A stretch of 64,000 nt of DNA from Sphingobacterium sp. SYP-B4668 (GCF_027627455.1 NZ_CP115483.1:4216001-4280000); one strand, 5' to 3'. Shown: positions 45,034 through 53,505, counted from the first letter of the stretch. Numbers and translations: made by a program. Notes: generated by a model from the sequence alone, not told the origin.

Positions 45034-45672
45034 TTAGAACTTGAACGTCAATCCAAATTTAGCTGTATCAAAGAAGTTATTGAATACGTTAACATTTGTA
45101 TTGAATGCTGTAGTCGCTTTAGCACCATCTAAATCTGCTTTACGTGAACCGTATGAAATAACGTCAGCAAAAGCAAAATTAACAGCAATTTTCTCTGTTA
45201 AGAAGAAGTTTGCTCCGATACCAGCATTAGCACCAAAACCATTGAATTTTGTAGCATCAGTAGTATTGTCTCCTACTTTAATTTCACCAATTTTTTCGTT
45301 AGCATACGCTACACCTACTTCAGTGTACGTTTTGAAACGTGAACCTACTTCTAAGAAGTAGTAACGTCCAAATGCACCTACTGTAAATGCTTTATCAGTT
45401 GCTACATTTTTGACATCAGCTACGTAAGTAGTCTCTTTTCCTTGACCAAAACCTAATTGTACTCCTACAGCAATTTTATCTGTTACGAAGTAACCCGCTT
45501 TAGGATTAAAAATGAAAGCAGAAGTTTTTTCTTTGGTCGCTTTGTCGTTAGTGTTAGAAGATGTAAAGTTACCTTCCACGATAAAGTTACCTTTTCCAAA
45601 ACCAAACTCTTGTGCTTTAGAAGCTACTGTTAAACCTGCTACGGCTACGATTGTAAGTAAAATTTTCTTCAT
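45034..45672 (-). CDS. Small outer-membrane beta-barrel protein
   Basis: A 212-residue protein with signal peptide MKKILLTIVAVAGLTVASKAQ. The mature part is about eight amphipathic beta strands (KAGYFVTDKIAVGVQLGFG, FGRYYFLEVGSRFKTYTEVGVAYANEKIG) and a C-terminal Phe (FGLTFKF). It fits OmpA-like or PorT-like small barrels. Function unknown. Codon use is biased towards common codons, suggesting high expression. A promoter with TAGTTTTG at -7 and a 12-bp direct repeat lie upstream. Confidence 0.82.
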   Translation of the reverse strand: MKKILLTIVAVAGLTVASKAQEFGFGKGNFIVEGNFTSSNTNDKATKEKTSAFIFNPKAGYFVTDKIAVGVQLGFGQGKETTYVADVKNVATDKAFTVGAFGRYYFLEVGSRFKTYTEVGVAYANEKIGEIKVGDNTTDATKFNGFGANAGIGANFFLTEKIAVNFAFADVISYGSRKADLDGAKATTAFNTNVNVFNNFFDTAKFGLTFKF

Positions 45673-45702
45673 GTTATATAATAATTTGTTTTTTAAGATG
45701 GC

Positions 45703-45746
45703 GCAAAACTAGGCTTTAATCCAAGGAAAAGCAAGGCTTTAATCCT
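45703..45746 (-). promoter_or_regulatory. Promoter region with 12-bp direct repeat, outer-membrane protein gene
   Basis: On the minus strand, TAGTTTTG (-7) lies about 20 bases after a TTG (-33). In plus coordinates the sequence AGGCTTTAATCC occurs at 45711-45722 and 45734-45745, spaced 23 bases (two helix turns), overlapping both promoter elements. This is a plausible operator. Confidence 0.5.
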
Positions 45747-45789
45747 TTATTTTTTCGCTATAACAAAATTATTATACTCGTTCTTAATC

Positions 45790-46893
45790 TTACTTTCTGT
45801 CCGACAGTGCCTTAAGCATCTTATGGTCTGGTTTCTTTACACGCTCTTCCTCTCCCAACAAGAAGCCCCAGGCCTTCAATTCGGCAATGCGATCCATGAT
45901 AATCTTCATGATGGCCAAGAGCGGAATCGCCAAAAACATCCCTGCGATACCCCATACGAGTTCACCGACGATAATCGCCATCATCGCAAATAAGGAATTG
46001 ATTTTTACTTTGGACCCCACAACTTTAGGCACGATCACATTGCTATCGATTAAATGAATTCCACTCATGGCCCCCAACACGAATAGGACGTGTGTAAATG
46101 AGGATGTTGCAAATGTAATCAGAGAAACAATAAACATAGATGAGAATATACCAATATAAGGCAGTACATTAAATACCCCGGTGATAATGGCCAGCAGCAA
46201 GCTATATTTAACACCTATTATTGCTAATGCAATATAGACCAAGGTAGTCACCATGAGCATCTGCAACAACAGCCCTACTAAATAACGCTTAACAACGTAC
46301 TGCACTTCGGCGGCAATTTCCAATACGATGGCATGATGCTGTTCGGCATTCAACAACAGCATGAATCGCATGATATGTCCACGATAGATTAAAATAAAAA
46401 AAGTATAGAGGAATGTAAAGACTAGAAAAATTGCGGTACTAGATAGCGATAATAGGGCAGTACCCAGTATAAGCGTACCCGAATCCACCGATTTCGACGC
46501 CGTCTTATTCAAAAGGTCCAATTGTTCATTGTATTTGATGCCGAACTGGCTATTCAACCACTGTTGTATGGAGTCTGCTCCCGCCAAGATTTGGTCTTTG
46601 AAAGCAGGCCAATCATCTTTGAGCATCGTGAGTTGAGAGGCCAATAGATAAAGTCCCGTCACCAGCCCACCAAAAAACAGCATCACGCACAACATACCTG
46701 CTAAAGTACGAGGGAGTTTAAGTCTCTTTTCAAGGAAATTACTCAATGGGACGAGCAACATGGCAAATAGCAAACCCAAAACAAGCGGCACAATAATGGT
46801 ATCGCCAATCTTCGCCAAATATCCCAACGCAATGATAGTGATCAGCACGCAAGCGAGCTTAAGATAGAAAGGTAACGTAAAAAATTTTTGCAT
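45790..46893 (-). CDS. AI-2E family transporter
   Basis: A 367-residue protein with about eight membrane segments, typical of the AI-2E exporter family (PF01594): IGDTIIVPLVLGLLFAMLLVPLSNFLEKRLKLPRTLAG near the start and GVFNVLPYIGIFSSMFIVSLI, VGSKVKINSLFAMMAIIVGELVWGIAGMFLAIPLLAIMKIIMDR towards the end. Some members move Na+ or H+ rather than autoinducer-2. I start at the ATG at 46893 (MQKFFTLPFYLKL). A TTG at 46926 would add 11 unlikely residues. Confidence 0.85.
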   Translation of the reverse strand: MQKFFTLPFYLKLACVLITIIALGYLAKIGDTIIVPLVLGLLFAMLLVPLSNFLEKRLKLPRTLAGMLCVMLFFGGLVTGLYLLASQLTMLKDDWPAFKDQILAGADSIQQWLNSQFGIKYNEQLDLLNKTASKSVDSGTLILGTALLSLSSTAIFLVFTFLYTFFILIYRGHIMRFMLLLNAEQHHAIVLEIAAEVQYVVKRYLVGLLLQMLMVTTLVYIALAIIGVKYSLLLAIITGVFNVLPYIGIFSSMFIVSLITFATSSFTHVLFVLGAMSGIHLIDSNVIVPKVVGSKVKINSLFAMMAIIVGELVWGIAGMFLAIPLLAIMKIIMDRIAELKAWGFLLGEEERVKKPDHKMLKALSDRK

Positions 46894-46954
46894 AGCATTT
46901 AGATTACATCGTGTTAACAATTCCAAATTAAGAATGTTTTCCTAATAATAGCAT

Positions 46955-46986
46955 AAAAAAGCCTCCCGCAGTCTTGCGGGAGGCTT
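46955..46986 (-). terminator. Intrinsic terminator of the 199-residue barrel gene
   Basis: AAGCCTCCCGCA (46959-46970) pairs with TGCGGGAGGCTT (46975-46986). On the minus strand six T follow the stem (46960-46955). Confidence 0.85.
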
Positions 46987-47008
46987 CGACAAAAGTATTT
47001 GCTGTGAT

Positions 47009-47608
47009 TTAGAATTGGAAACCAACTCCAAAAGACAATACATTGTTTTTGACAGATCCGTTTCCATCAGAACCCGACATATCTACCAACCCAAAGCTAT
47101 AACCAGCATTCAGGAGGAATCCATTAGCCAGTTTATAACCTAGCATTGTATTGATACCCGCATCAAATCTTTTCAAACCATCATCACCCCACTCTACATC
47201 ATTTTTTACATCACCTGTCTTAGTTTTACCCGAGATACCGTAGGCAGCATATGGACCTGCCCCAACGAACACATTACCTGCCCCTGCAGGAATGTAATAA
47301 ACTGCATTTACGGGAACTTCCAAATACATTAAATCTGTTTTAGATTCGATGTTATCAGTCCATTCAACTTTTCCACCTTTACCCTGTAGGGAAAGACCTG
47401 GTTGAACAGAGAAATTTGGTGCTACAGGAAGGTCTGCATATCCAGTTAAGTAAAAGTTGGTTGACGTGCTAGTAGAAGCTGATGCTCCCCCACCCGAAAC
47501 TGTCATTTTCGGCAAGTTTAATCCAGCCTTGATACCATAACTTACTTGAGCTTGTGCTCCTGCAGCTAAAAGAAATGCTGCTCCTAATGAAAGTAAAATC
47601 TTTTTCAT
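47009..47608 (-). CDS. Outer-membrane beta-barrel protein (PorT-like)
   Basis: A 199-residue protein with signal peptide MKKILLSLGAAFLLAAGAQAQ, then an eight-strand-type barrel (VSYGIKAGLNLPKMTVSGG, FYLTGYADLPVAPNFSVQPGLSLQGKGG, MLGYKLANGFLLNAGYSFGLVDM) and C-terminal Phe (FGVGFQF). The opening YGIKAGLNLP is characteristic of the Bacteroidota outer-membrane barrel family. Role unknown. It is preceded by a perfect inverted repeat GTGTCTA/TAGACAC (47633-47650), 25 bases before the ATG. Confidence 0.83.
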   Translation of the reverse strand: MKKILLSLGAAFLLAAGAQAQVSYGIKAGLNLPKMTVSGGGASASTSTSTNFYLTGYADLPVAPNFSVQPGLSLQGKGGKVEWTDNIESKTDLMYLEVPVNAVYYIPAGAGNVFVGAGPYAAYGISGKTKTGDVKNDVEWGDDGLKRFDAGINTMLGYKLANGFLLNAGYSFGLVDMSGSDGNGSVKNNVLSFGVGFQF

Positions 47609-47632
47609 AACAATTTTCTTTAATTATTTTTA

Positions 47633-47650
47633 GTGTCTACTTTTAGACAC
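47633..47650. promoter_or_regulatory. Inverted repeat in the leader of the 199-residue barrel gene
   Basis: GTGTCTA (47633-47639), four bases, TAGACAC (47644-47650). Either an operator or a small hairpin in the 5' leader. Confidence 0.4.
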
Positions 47651-47837
47651 AGAGGTTATAGCAAGTTTGAGACCAAAAAGAAAAATATCTCTTCAAAGCA
47701 TACGTAATAAACTCATTACAAGACCTTTCAAAATATGTTAAATTAACGGTTCTATATATTATGCTATATAAGATTATAGCTAATTCACTAGCACAGTGCA
47801 TGATTTGTTTTATTTTAAAATTTTGTTTGACCAACCC

Positions 47838-47868
47838 TTTCATATGTCAAATAATAGTTTTAATTTTG
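47838..47868 (+). promoter_or_regulatory. Promoter of tRNA-Cys and the 59-residue protein
   Basis: TTTC at 47838-47841, 19 bases, TAATTTTG (TAnnTTTG) at 47861-47868; start expected near 47875, about 24 bases before the tRNA. Confidence 0.6.
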
Positions 47869-47898
47869 CGTTCCCTTCGAGGGATAAACAAACAAGAA

Positions 47899-47969
47899 GG
47901 TCGGATGGCCGAGTGGCTAGGCAGAGGTCTGCAAAACCTCCCACAGCGGTTCGAATCCGCTTCCGACCT
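47899..47969 (+). tRNA. tRNA-Cys (anticodon GCA)
   Basis: Cloverleaf of 71 bases: acceptor GGTCGGA (47899-47905) with TCCGACC (47962-47968), D arm GCC...GGC, anticodon stem GAGGT/ACCTC with loop CTGCAAA (anticodon GCA), T arm AGCGG-TTCGAAT-CCGCT, discriminator T as usual for Cys. CCA is not encoded. Confidence 0.96.
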
Positions 47970-48000
47970 CGTTTTATTGACAGCAAAAAGATTTAACAAA

Positions 48001-48180
48001 ATGGGAGTTACACGTTTAAAAAGAAAAGATAGAAGAAATAAAACTGTTTCACGCGTAGAAGTGCAGTTTTTGAAATTAGGCCGTAATATTGAATTAGGTT
48101 CAAAATCACAAATGCCTAAAGACAGTCAGATTACTAAGAATGACGCTATCTTAAATCAGTTAGCTTCACAAGCGAAATAA
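48001..48180 (+). CDS. Small basic conserved-type protein (59 aa)
   Basis: ATG at 48001 opens a 59-residue frame, 31 bases after the tRNA-Cys gene. The frame is open far upstream across the tRNA, but the tRNA fixes the start here. It is strongly basic at the N-terminus (MGVTRLKRKDRRNKTV) with no Cys and no membrane segment, and has a ribosomal-protein-like composition. I cannot name the family. It probably shares a transcript with tRNA-Cys. A hairpin terminator follows at 48203-48237. Confidence 0.65.
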   Translation: MGVTRLKRKDRRNKTVSRVEVQFLKLGRNIELGSKSQMPKDSQITKNDAILNQLASQAK

Positions 48181-48202
48181 CTAAGATATTTTTTTATTTT
48201 TT

Positions 48203-48237
48203 CCTTTAAAGTTGCGCTTGCAACTTTAAAGGTTTTT
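48203..48237 (+). terminator. Intrinsic terminator overlapping the 3' end of cutC
   Basis: CCTTTAAAGTTGC (48203-48215) pairs with GCAACTTTAAAGG (48220-48232), then five T. The 3' arm overlaps the stop codon of cutC on the other strand. Confidence 0.75.
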
Positions 48238-48978
48238 CAAGATGTCTACCATATGGTGGACCTTTTTTGTGGATGATACTACCGTTCCTTCATCCATGCC
48301 CTGTACCAACGAGTTTTTATATTCCATGGCGCTAGGCACATCCATTTTCGCTGAGCTATGCAATGACAGGGCGCCCGTCACCTCGAGCAACTGTTTCATA
48401 TTATCTTCATTCACACCACCACCCGGCATTATCTCGATTCGACCATTAGCTTGTTCAATTAATTCATTAAGCAATTGACGCCCCTCCCAAGCCGTATTCC
48501 CCTGTCCTGAAGTTAGTATCCGATCACAGCCCAAGGCAATAATATCCTCCAAACTCGCCTTAGGGTCTCTACATTTATCAAAAGCTCGATGGAAAACAAC
48601 TGTTAATGGTTTAGCCTTTTCGATAAGAATTTGCATCCGCTTCATATCTACAGCTCCCTGCTTGTCCAAAATACCGATCACGACTCCATCTACCCCCGCC
48701 TCCTTACAATACTCGATATCCGCCAATATTTCTTCGAATTCATCCGAAGTATATAAGAAATCACCCCCACGTGGACGTATCAAAACATGGATTCCAATAT
48801 CCAGATAGCTGCGCGTCTTCATAATCTGTCCATGCGAAGGCGTCGTACCCCCATTCTCCAAATTTTGACAGAGCTCCACCCTACTTGCTCCCCCCTCTTG
48901 TGCAGCTCTGGCCGAAGAGACCGAGCTTGCGCAAATCTCCAAACGATATCCATTGATATCTTTCTCTTTTCCGATCAT
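48226..48978 (-). CDS. cutC: Copper homeostasis protein CutC
   Basis: A 250-residue TIM-barrel protein (LEICASSVSSARAAQEGGASRVELCQNLENGGTTPSHG, IHVLIRPRGGDFLYT, GVDGVVIGILDKQGAVD, VVFHRAFDKCRDP, RILTSGQGNTAWEGRQLL, IMPGGGVNEDN). CutC proteins are linked to copper tolerance, though the biochemical activity is unsettled. It is monocistronic, divergent from the gene at 49043. Confidence 0.92.
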   Translation of the reverse strand: MIGKEKDINGYRLEICASSVSSARAAQEGGASRVELCQNLENGGTTPSHGQIMKTRSYLDIGIHVLIRPRGGDFLYTSDEFEEILADIEYCKEAGVDGVVIGILDKQGAVDMKRMQILIEKAKPLTVVFHRAFDKCRDPKASLEDIIALGCDRILTSGQGNTAWEGRQLLNELIEQANGRIEIMPGGGVNEDNMKQLLEVTGALSLHSSAKMDVPSAMEYKNSLVQGMDEGTVVSSTKKVHHMVDILKNL

Positions 48979-49042
48979 AAAAAATACTTTTGTGTGAAAA
49001 TAGCAAAATTGATTAGCTTTAGAAAGACAAACACAGCGCTAT

Positions 49043-49777
49043 ATGACGAAAAAACTGTTTTTACTCCTATTTTACACGTTGCTGGTGTCCGTATCGATGG
49101 CGACCGCCCAACAAAAAAAATATCGCTTCACCGATGAGATGTGCGAATACGAGGGAGTATACAATACCCATCTTTATAACGAGCAAGAGCTCAAAGACAC
49201 CCATTCCCTATATTATGGCGAAAGTTGGTTGTTGGGGTATGGAAGTCCGCGCAAAGATAGTCCAGACGACACCAAACAGCTACTCACTCAGTTAGCGGAT
49301 GATTACGCAAAAAAAAGAAACGTATTAAGGGGCTTCAAGGTTATTGACAAACCTATATTCACCTTGTTTCGGGATTCGCTTATCCTCTCCCTAGATGAAG
49401 AATATAAAGCCAAGTCTACTATATTAAAGGCTTATCTTAACTCCGCATCCATACTCCAATATAAGACATCAGATTGCTGCAATACGCGCTACGCCATCCC
49501 CTTGTCCAAAGGAGGGGAAGTGCTGCTCGAAGCTTACAAGCAACTAACTTTAGATCAAATGAAAAAAAATGCTGCTCCACAATTACTTTATAAGCAGTAC
49601 CAACAAAATTTGGCCTCTCCCGATAAATATGAGAAAGCCTTTGCATATGTTGTTACCTATGGTTGGTGGAACTGTGTAAATAGTAGTATTCCAAGACCCA
49701 AGTATGATCCTCAATTTATGGAAACCTACCAAAGTCTATTTACAAAGGTCACCACTATATATTGTGACGAACCCTAA
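49043..49777 (+). CDS. Hypothetical exported protein (244 aa)
   Basis: A 244-residue protein with a signal peptide (MTKKLFLLLFYTLLVSVSMATAQ). The mature part carries Cys pairs (EMCEYEG, SDCCNTRYA, WWNCVNS, TIYCDE) that could form disulfides, and the pattern YGWWNCVNSSIPRP near the C-terminus. No domain is recognised. It is 9 bases upstream of the VOC gene, so probably co-transcribed. Confidence 0.7.
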   Translation: MTKKLFLLLFYTLLVSVSMATAQQKKYRFTDEMCEYEGVYNTHLYNEQELKDTHSLYYGESWLLGYGSPRKDSPDDTKQLLTQLADDYAKKRNVLRGFKVIDKPIFTLFRDSLILSLDEEYKAKSTILKAYLNSASILQYKTSDCCNTRYAIPLSKGGEVLLEAYKQLTLDQMKKNAAPQLLYKQYQQNLASPDKYEKAFAYVVTYGWWNCVNSSIPRPKYDPQFMETYQSLFTKVTTIYCDEP

Positions 49778-49786
49778 TCCATCATT

Positions 49787-50179
49787 ATGAGTTTAACATT
49801 ATCCGAATTACATCATGTGGCCATTATTTGCAGTGACTACACTGTCTCTAAGCATTTCTACACCACTATACTTGGGCTCGAAATCATACAGGAGACCTAT
49901 CGAGCCGAGCGGCAATCCTACAAATTGGACCTCGCTATCAATGGTCTATATGTAATAGAGTTGTTCTCCTTCCCTAGCCCTCCTGAGCGTGTGACCAATC
50001 CAGAAGCTTGCGGTCTTCGACACCTATCGTTTCTGGTGGAGGATATAGAACATGAAATTCAAAAGTTGGATCGCTACCAAGTAGCCCACGGACCTATCAG
50101 AGTCGATGAACTCACTGAAAAAAGATTTGTTTTTTTTAATGATCCCGATCAGCTACCTATTGAGCTATACGAACGATAA
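49787..50179 (+). CDS. VOC-family (glyoxalase/bleomycin-resistance) protein
   Basis: A 130-residue single-domain vicinal-oxygen-chelate protein with paired beta-alpha-beta-beta-beta modules. Metal ligands are plausible at LHHVAIICSDY (His), LRHLSFLVEDI (His) and LPIELYER (Glu). It resembles the GloA2/YaeR type of small lyase-like proteins. Substrate unknown. A terminator follows at 50248-50278. Confidence 0.85.
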   Translation: MSLTLSELHHVAIICSDYTVSKHFYTTILGLEIIQETYRAERQSYKLDLAINGLYVIELFSFPSPPERVTNPEACGLRHLSFLVEDIEHEIQKLDRYQVAHGPIRVDELTEKRFVFFNDPDQLPIELYER

Positions 50180-50247
50180 TCACTCGAAGCATTGATTGGC
50201 TGGGTTGATATTATAGTATTGATTCAACTCAATATCAGTATACAAGA

Positions 50248-50278
50248 AAGGTCTTCAACCGGGGAGATTGAAGACCTT
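50248..50278 (+). terminator. Hairpin after the VOC gene
   Basis: AAGGTCTTCAA (50248-50258) pairs with TTGAAGACCTT (50268-50278), loop CCGGGGAGA. The trailing T-run is short, so termination may be weak. Confidence 0.55.
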
Positions 50279-50537
50279 CACTAACCAATTATTAACCTAA
50301 ATTATGAACGACAAATATAAGCATGACAACCATATCATTCAAAATATTTTGGAATTTTTAACGAATATTTAACATTCTTTACACCGATGTGGGTTACTAC
50401 TTCAAAAGCTCATCGTACATAGCTGTCTCCGATTTAATTTTTTTCAATTGTTACAAACAATTAATATATAAACAGGTTATTATTAACTACATAGCATCTG
50501 CGACAAACACATTGGTAACCATAATAATCCTTGTACT
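50279..50537. other. AT-rich intergenic stretch before the UVR-motif gene
   Basis: About 260 bases after the hairpin at 50248-50278. It contains one 22-codon frame (50304-50372) without supporting signals and no clear promoter. Confidence 0.5.
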
Positions 50538-50951
50538 ATGCCTATTGTATCAAAAGAAACGGAAATTCAGCAACGACTAAATAACGTTTATGACGCTCTA
50601 CAGTCGACAAGGGAGAAGCTTAGGGAAGAACTGCTACTTTTCAGAAGTCGATATGAAAATGCCTGCCTTGACCACATCAAGTCGGGTTTTAGAAAAGAAA
50701 AGTCGTGGATAAAGGAATCTAATAACCATCATCAAAAATATCTCGAGTACGATATCCATATCTACCTCATTGATATCATCTCCGACTATCGGGATCTACA
50801 TGGACATTTTCCAGAGCATACACTTATGCTCGACAACATCGAGCAGCTGATGTTTGCTTTTGCTGAAGAAGAAAAATATGAAGAGGCAGCCGTCTTGAAC
50901 CGATGGCTGAAACAGTTTGAATTAGCAAACTCGCTCCCTAGTAAATCGTAA
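50538..50951 (+). CDS. Small helical protein with a UVR-like motif
   Basis: A 137-residue protein, mostly alpha-helical and probably coiled-coil in the first 45 residues (QQRLNNVYDALQSTREKLREELLLFRSRYEN). Near the C-terminus, DNIEQLMFAFAEEEKYEEAAVLNRWLKQFE resembles the UvrB/UvrC interaction motif also found in ClpC and McsA. That suggests a protein-protein docking role. Function is otherwise unknown. Confidence 0.6.
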   Translation: MPIVSKETEIQQRLNNVYDALQSTREKLREELLLFRSRYENACLDHIKSGFRKEKSWIKESNNHHQKYLEYDIHIYLIDIISDYRDLHGHFPEHTLMLDNIEQLMFAFAEEEKYEEAAVLNRWLKQFELANSLPSKS

Positions 50952-51002
50952 CGTAGGGACTATGGCTATAGATTATGACACCCCTTAATAGCCCCAACCA
51001 TT

Positions 51003-51203
51003 CTATTTATGATGCTTCTTGCTCTTATTCTTCTGCTGGCCAGGTGCATATTCACGAGCAGATTTTTTACCATAGACCTTTTTAGCTTGTCCTGGTGGCA
51101 TTCCCTTATTTCCTCTTCCGTGACTATGGTGATATGAACTACAGGACATTGTCATGCCAATAGTCAATAAAAATGCCAATATATACAAAACAGATTTCTT
51201 CAT
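51003..51203 (-). CDS. Small basic lipoprotein (66 aa)
   Basis: A 66-residue lipoprotein: signal MKKSVLYILAFLLTIGMTMSC, lipidated Cys21. The tail is Lys/His/Gly-rich with the conserved-looking core GMPPGQAKKVYGKKSAREYAPGQ, seen in small Bacteroidota envelope proteins of unknown role. I start at the ATG at 51203, which has a textbook AAGGAGG Shine-Dalgarno 6 bases ahead. The frame is open further upstream but without such a signal. Confidence 0.72.
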   Translation of the reverse strand: MKKSVLYILAFLLTIGMTMSCSSYHHSHGRGNKGMPPGQAKKVYGKKSAREYAPGQQKNKSKKHHK

Positions 51204-51312
51204 CGTTACCTCCTTAGTTGTTGACGAAAGTTTCCCGACACAGGCAAGGTTAGTGTTCAAGACTTCCATCTATTATATAATAGCTAAGCAACAACCACAC
51301 CAAAAGAAATCC

Positions 51313-51888
51313 CTAGTGCGCTTTTTTTGATTTCAATATTTCATCTGTAAAGTGTTCGACATGCTTCTCGTTCGAAAACTTTACACGATTATATTCATTT
51401 GAACTGCCTCTTGGGATGGAAAGACTTTCCCATTCGGTATTGCACATCATCTTACCAATCATTACGATTTGGCCTATATGGTAAGGATAATGCGCCAATT
51501 GTCGATTGATAGCCTCCATAACAGTGTGCCCTTGATTGCGAATGAACACGATGCGCTCCAGATCTTCCGATCCGACACTTGTCAAAGCATCAAACAGACA
51601 TTGCCAACCCGAAGTCCAATACTCCATCAGCTCTTTCCGCGTTTTCAACCCACTTTCTGCGAATTCTGCATCTCGATTCCGCCATTCTTTTTCTCCATCA
51701 CTATGTAAAAAATCCGTCCACCGCGAGTGCATATTTCCGGCCAAATGATTAATCAACATCGCAATACTGTTACTCTCGGCATTAAACTTCCAAAAAAGCT
51801 GCTCATCCGTGAGTTGTTGGAATGTACAATCTCCTAAATTTTTATAATATTCAAATTGTTTTCGGGCACTTTCAAGATAAGACATCAT
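51313..51888 (-). CDS. DUF1572/DinB-like protein
   Basis: A 191-residue four-helix-bundle protein of the DinB superfamily, DUF1572 type. Metal-site His residues are plausible in INHLAGNMHSRWTDFL and RQLAHYPYHIGQIVMIGKMM. Members often act as thiol- or metal-dependent transferases, but most have no assigned role. The SIPRGSSNEYN segment near the end is typical. Monocistronic. The first two codons are both ATG (51888 or 51885 as start). Confidence 0.82.
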   Translation of the reverse strand: MMSYLESARKQFEYYKNLGDCTFQQLTDEQLFWKFNAESNSIAMLINHLAGNMHSRWTDFLHSDGEKEWRNRDAEFAESGLKTRKELMEYWTSGWQCLFDALTSVGSEDLERIVFIRNQGHTVMEAINRQLAHYPYHIGQIVMIGKMMCNTEWESLSIPRGSSNEYNRVKFSNEKHVEHFTDEILKSKKAH

Positions 51889-52064
51889 CTCTTCTATTTG
51901 ATTTACTTAAACTTAGCTAATATACAGCACATCTTCAAATAGACTTCCAAATATCCGATATCAATAGCACAAACGTGAGAAAGCCTCTACTATTTACGAA
52001 ATTGTGATGACCAAATATATTTAGTGCATAAATATGGCTATTTTTAAGCCGTAAATTTTACGAC

Positions 52065-52472
52065 ATGAATAAACTATACACCGCAGGTCTGGTTGTCATC
52101 CAAGATGACAGCTTATTATTGGCATACAGCAAGAATAAACAGGCTTGGTATCTACCAGGAGGAAAAGTCGACTCGGGGGAGACAGCAATACAAGCACTAA
52201 TACGAGAAATCGAAGAAGAATTAAAGGTAACCTTGATTCCCGAACACATCAACTTTTATTGCCATATCCAAGCCTTAGCTTATGGAGAAGATCAATTAAT
52301 GATGGAACAGGACTGCTTCCTATACAGACTTCCAATACAACCTACACCAAGTCTTGAAATCGAAAAAATCGCTTATTTTGATTTTGAATCTTATATTCAA
52401 GAGCCTATACAAGTACCAGGTGTCATCAAATTGTTCCAACAATTAAAAGCAGATAGACAAATCCTCTACTAA
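52065..52472 (+). CDS. Nudix hydrolase
   Basis: A 135-residue Nudix protein with a well-formed box at residues 33-53: GKVDSGETAIQALIREIEEEL. The preceding WYLPGG is typical of MutT-like ADP-sugar or nucleotide cleaving enzymes. Substrate unknown. Its stop codon overlaps the convergent DUF1080 gene end by 4 bases. Confidence 0.87.
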   Translation: MNKLYTAGLVVIQDDSLLLAYSKNKQAWYLPGGKVDSGETAIQALIREIEEELKVTLIPEHINFYCHIQALAYGEDQLMMEQDCFLYRLPIQPTPSLEIEKIAYFDFESYIQEPIQVPGVIKLFQQLKADRQILY

Positions 52473-53179
52473 GGGAGCTCGATAATCTTCAGATTTCGAA
52501 AATGTATCTCCGCACCCTCAGATTCTAGACAAAGATAGCCTTTACGCGAAGAGGATTGCCTAATACCATTCACAAACTTCCCATTTACCGAAAGCTTGAC
52601 GGTGCCGTCTACACAGACAACTTCATATGTATTCCACTCGCCCTTACCCTTTGCTCGGTTTTCGACAGATTTACTACGTTCACCTCTTGGATTATCAGGA
52701 ATGGTCTTCACTCCTCCCGCTCCAAACAGCTCACCATGTACATAAGCTATAGGAGCAGGCACGCCGTTTTGGAAATTTTGGTTCACCCAATCCAACTCAA
52801 GCATTTGCACTTCAACTCCAGCAGGTAAACGGGACCCTTCTTGAGGTACCGCATCACACCAGACAAATACGCCTGAATTGCCGCCCGCTTCCATATGTCG
52901 CCACTCTACGTGCAGTATAAAGTTTTCATACATCTTTTCAGACCGCATCACCCCAATAGGCAATCCTTTACAAACCAACAAATCCTTTTGCTTGTACCAA
53001 GTATCAGGACTTGTATTGACATCTATCCAATTTATTGCTTTTTCCTTGGTCTTGGTATTGCCCGTTAGGGTACTCAGCGGGACTTCGGTTCCAAATGATA
53101 GTGTCGTTTGTGCCTGTAGTTGAGATAAAGATGCCAGATGATAGATCAATATCCAAGTGGCTATTTTCCATAGTTTCAT
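52469..53179 (-). CDS. DUF1080 (3-keto-disaccharide hydrolase-like) secreted protein
   Basis: A 236-residue exported protein: signal peptide MKLWKIATWILIYHLASLSQLQAQ, then a DUF1080 lectin-like beta-sandwich (KDLLVCKGLPIGVMRSEKMYENFILHVEWRH, GNSGVFVWCDAVP, GVEVQMLELD, GEWNTYEVVCVDGTVKLSVNGKFVNGI, GYLCLESEGAEIHFRNLKII). Related proteins cleave 3-keto-glycosides. I prefer the ATG at 53179; an earlier ATG at 53206 would prefix nine polar residues before the signal. Confidence 0.86.
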   Translation of the reverse strand: MKLWKIATWILIYHLASLSQLQAQTTLSFGTEVPLSTLTGNTKTKEKAINWIDVNTSPDTWYKQKDLLVCKGLPIGVMRSEKMYENFILHVEWRHMEAGGNSGVFVWCDAVPQEGSRLPAGVEVQMLELDWVNQNFQNGVPAPIAYVHGELFGAGGVKTIPDNPRGERSKSVENRAKGKGEWNTYEVVCVDGTVKLSVNGKFVNGIRQSSSRKGYLCLESEGAEIHFRNLKIIELP

Positions 53180-53334
53180 TTTGTGTCTATTAGGTTTATG
53201 GTTCAAAATACAATTGACTCGTTACTTTTCATCAAAACGTGTCACGTGCCCGATACCGCAATCGATCAGTGCTGGGAGGGATATATCGTCGCAGACGCTT
53301 AAATCAAAGCAGCGTCTAACGGAATTGGATCCTG

Positions 53335-53505
53335 TCATTTCTGGCGTTTATCCGATGATTCTTTAATCTCGTCATCGAAGAGAATACGGACGGAAGGTGT
53401 ATACGTATCGTCATTTTGTCCCGATTTATGAGACCAAAAAAACGCTCCTAAAAAAACTAAGGCAACGAAAATACTACAGCCAATCAAAAAAAAGATAATA
53501 GTCAT
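53335..53505 (-). CDS. ccoS: cbb3-type cytochrome oxidase assembly protein CcoS
   Basis: A 56-residue single-helix membrane protein (MTIIFFLIGCSIFVALVFLGAFFWSHKSGQNDD) followed by the hallmark RILFDDE. CcoS is needed to insert haem and copper cofactors into the cbb3 oxidase, which works at low oxygen. The ATG at 53505 gives the exact family N-terminus; the frame is open to 53535 but without support. It lies on the same strand as ccoI but 287 bases downstream. Confidence 0.88.
   Translation of the reverse strand: MTIIFFLIGCSIFVALVFLGAFFWSHKSGQNDDTYTPSVRILFDDEIKESSDKRQK

Noticed and set aside
47761..48000. Long N-terminal extension (to a 139-residue protein) across the tRNA-Cys gene
   Set aside because: The frame passes through the tRNA; the real gene starts at the ATG at 48001.
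50304..50372. 22-codon frame after a typical-looking ATTATTAACC leader
   Set aside because: No conserved motif, no terminator switch and no downstream link; it cannot be told from chance.
53293..53317. Inverted repeat AGACGCT/AGCGTCT downstream of ccoS as a terminator
   Set aside because: No U-run follows on either strand and the loop is long, so it cannot be called an intrinsic terminator.
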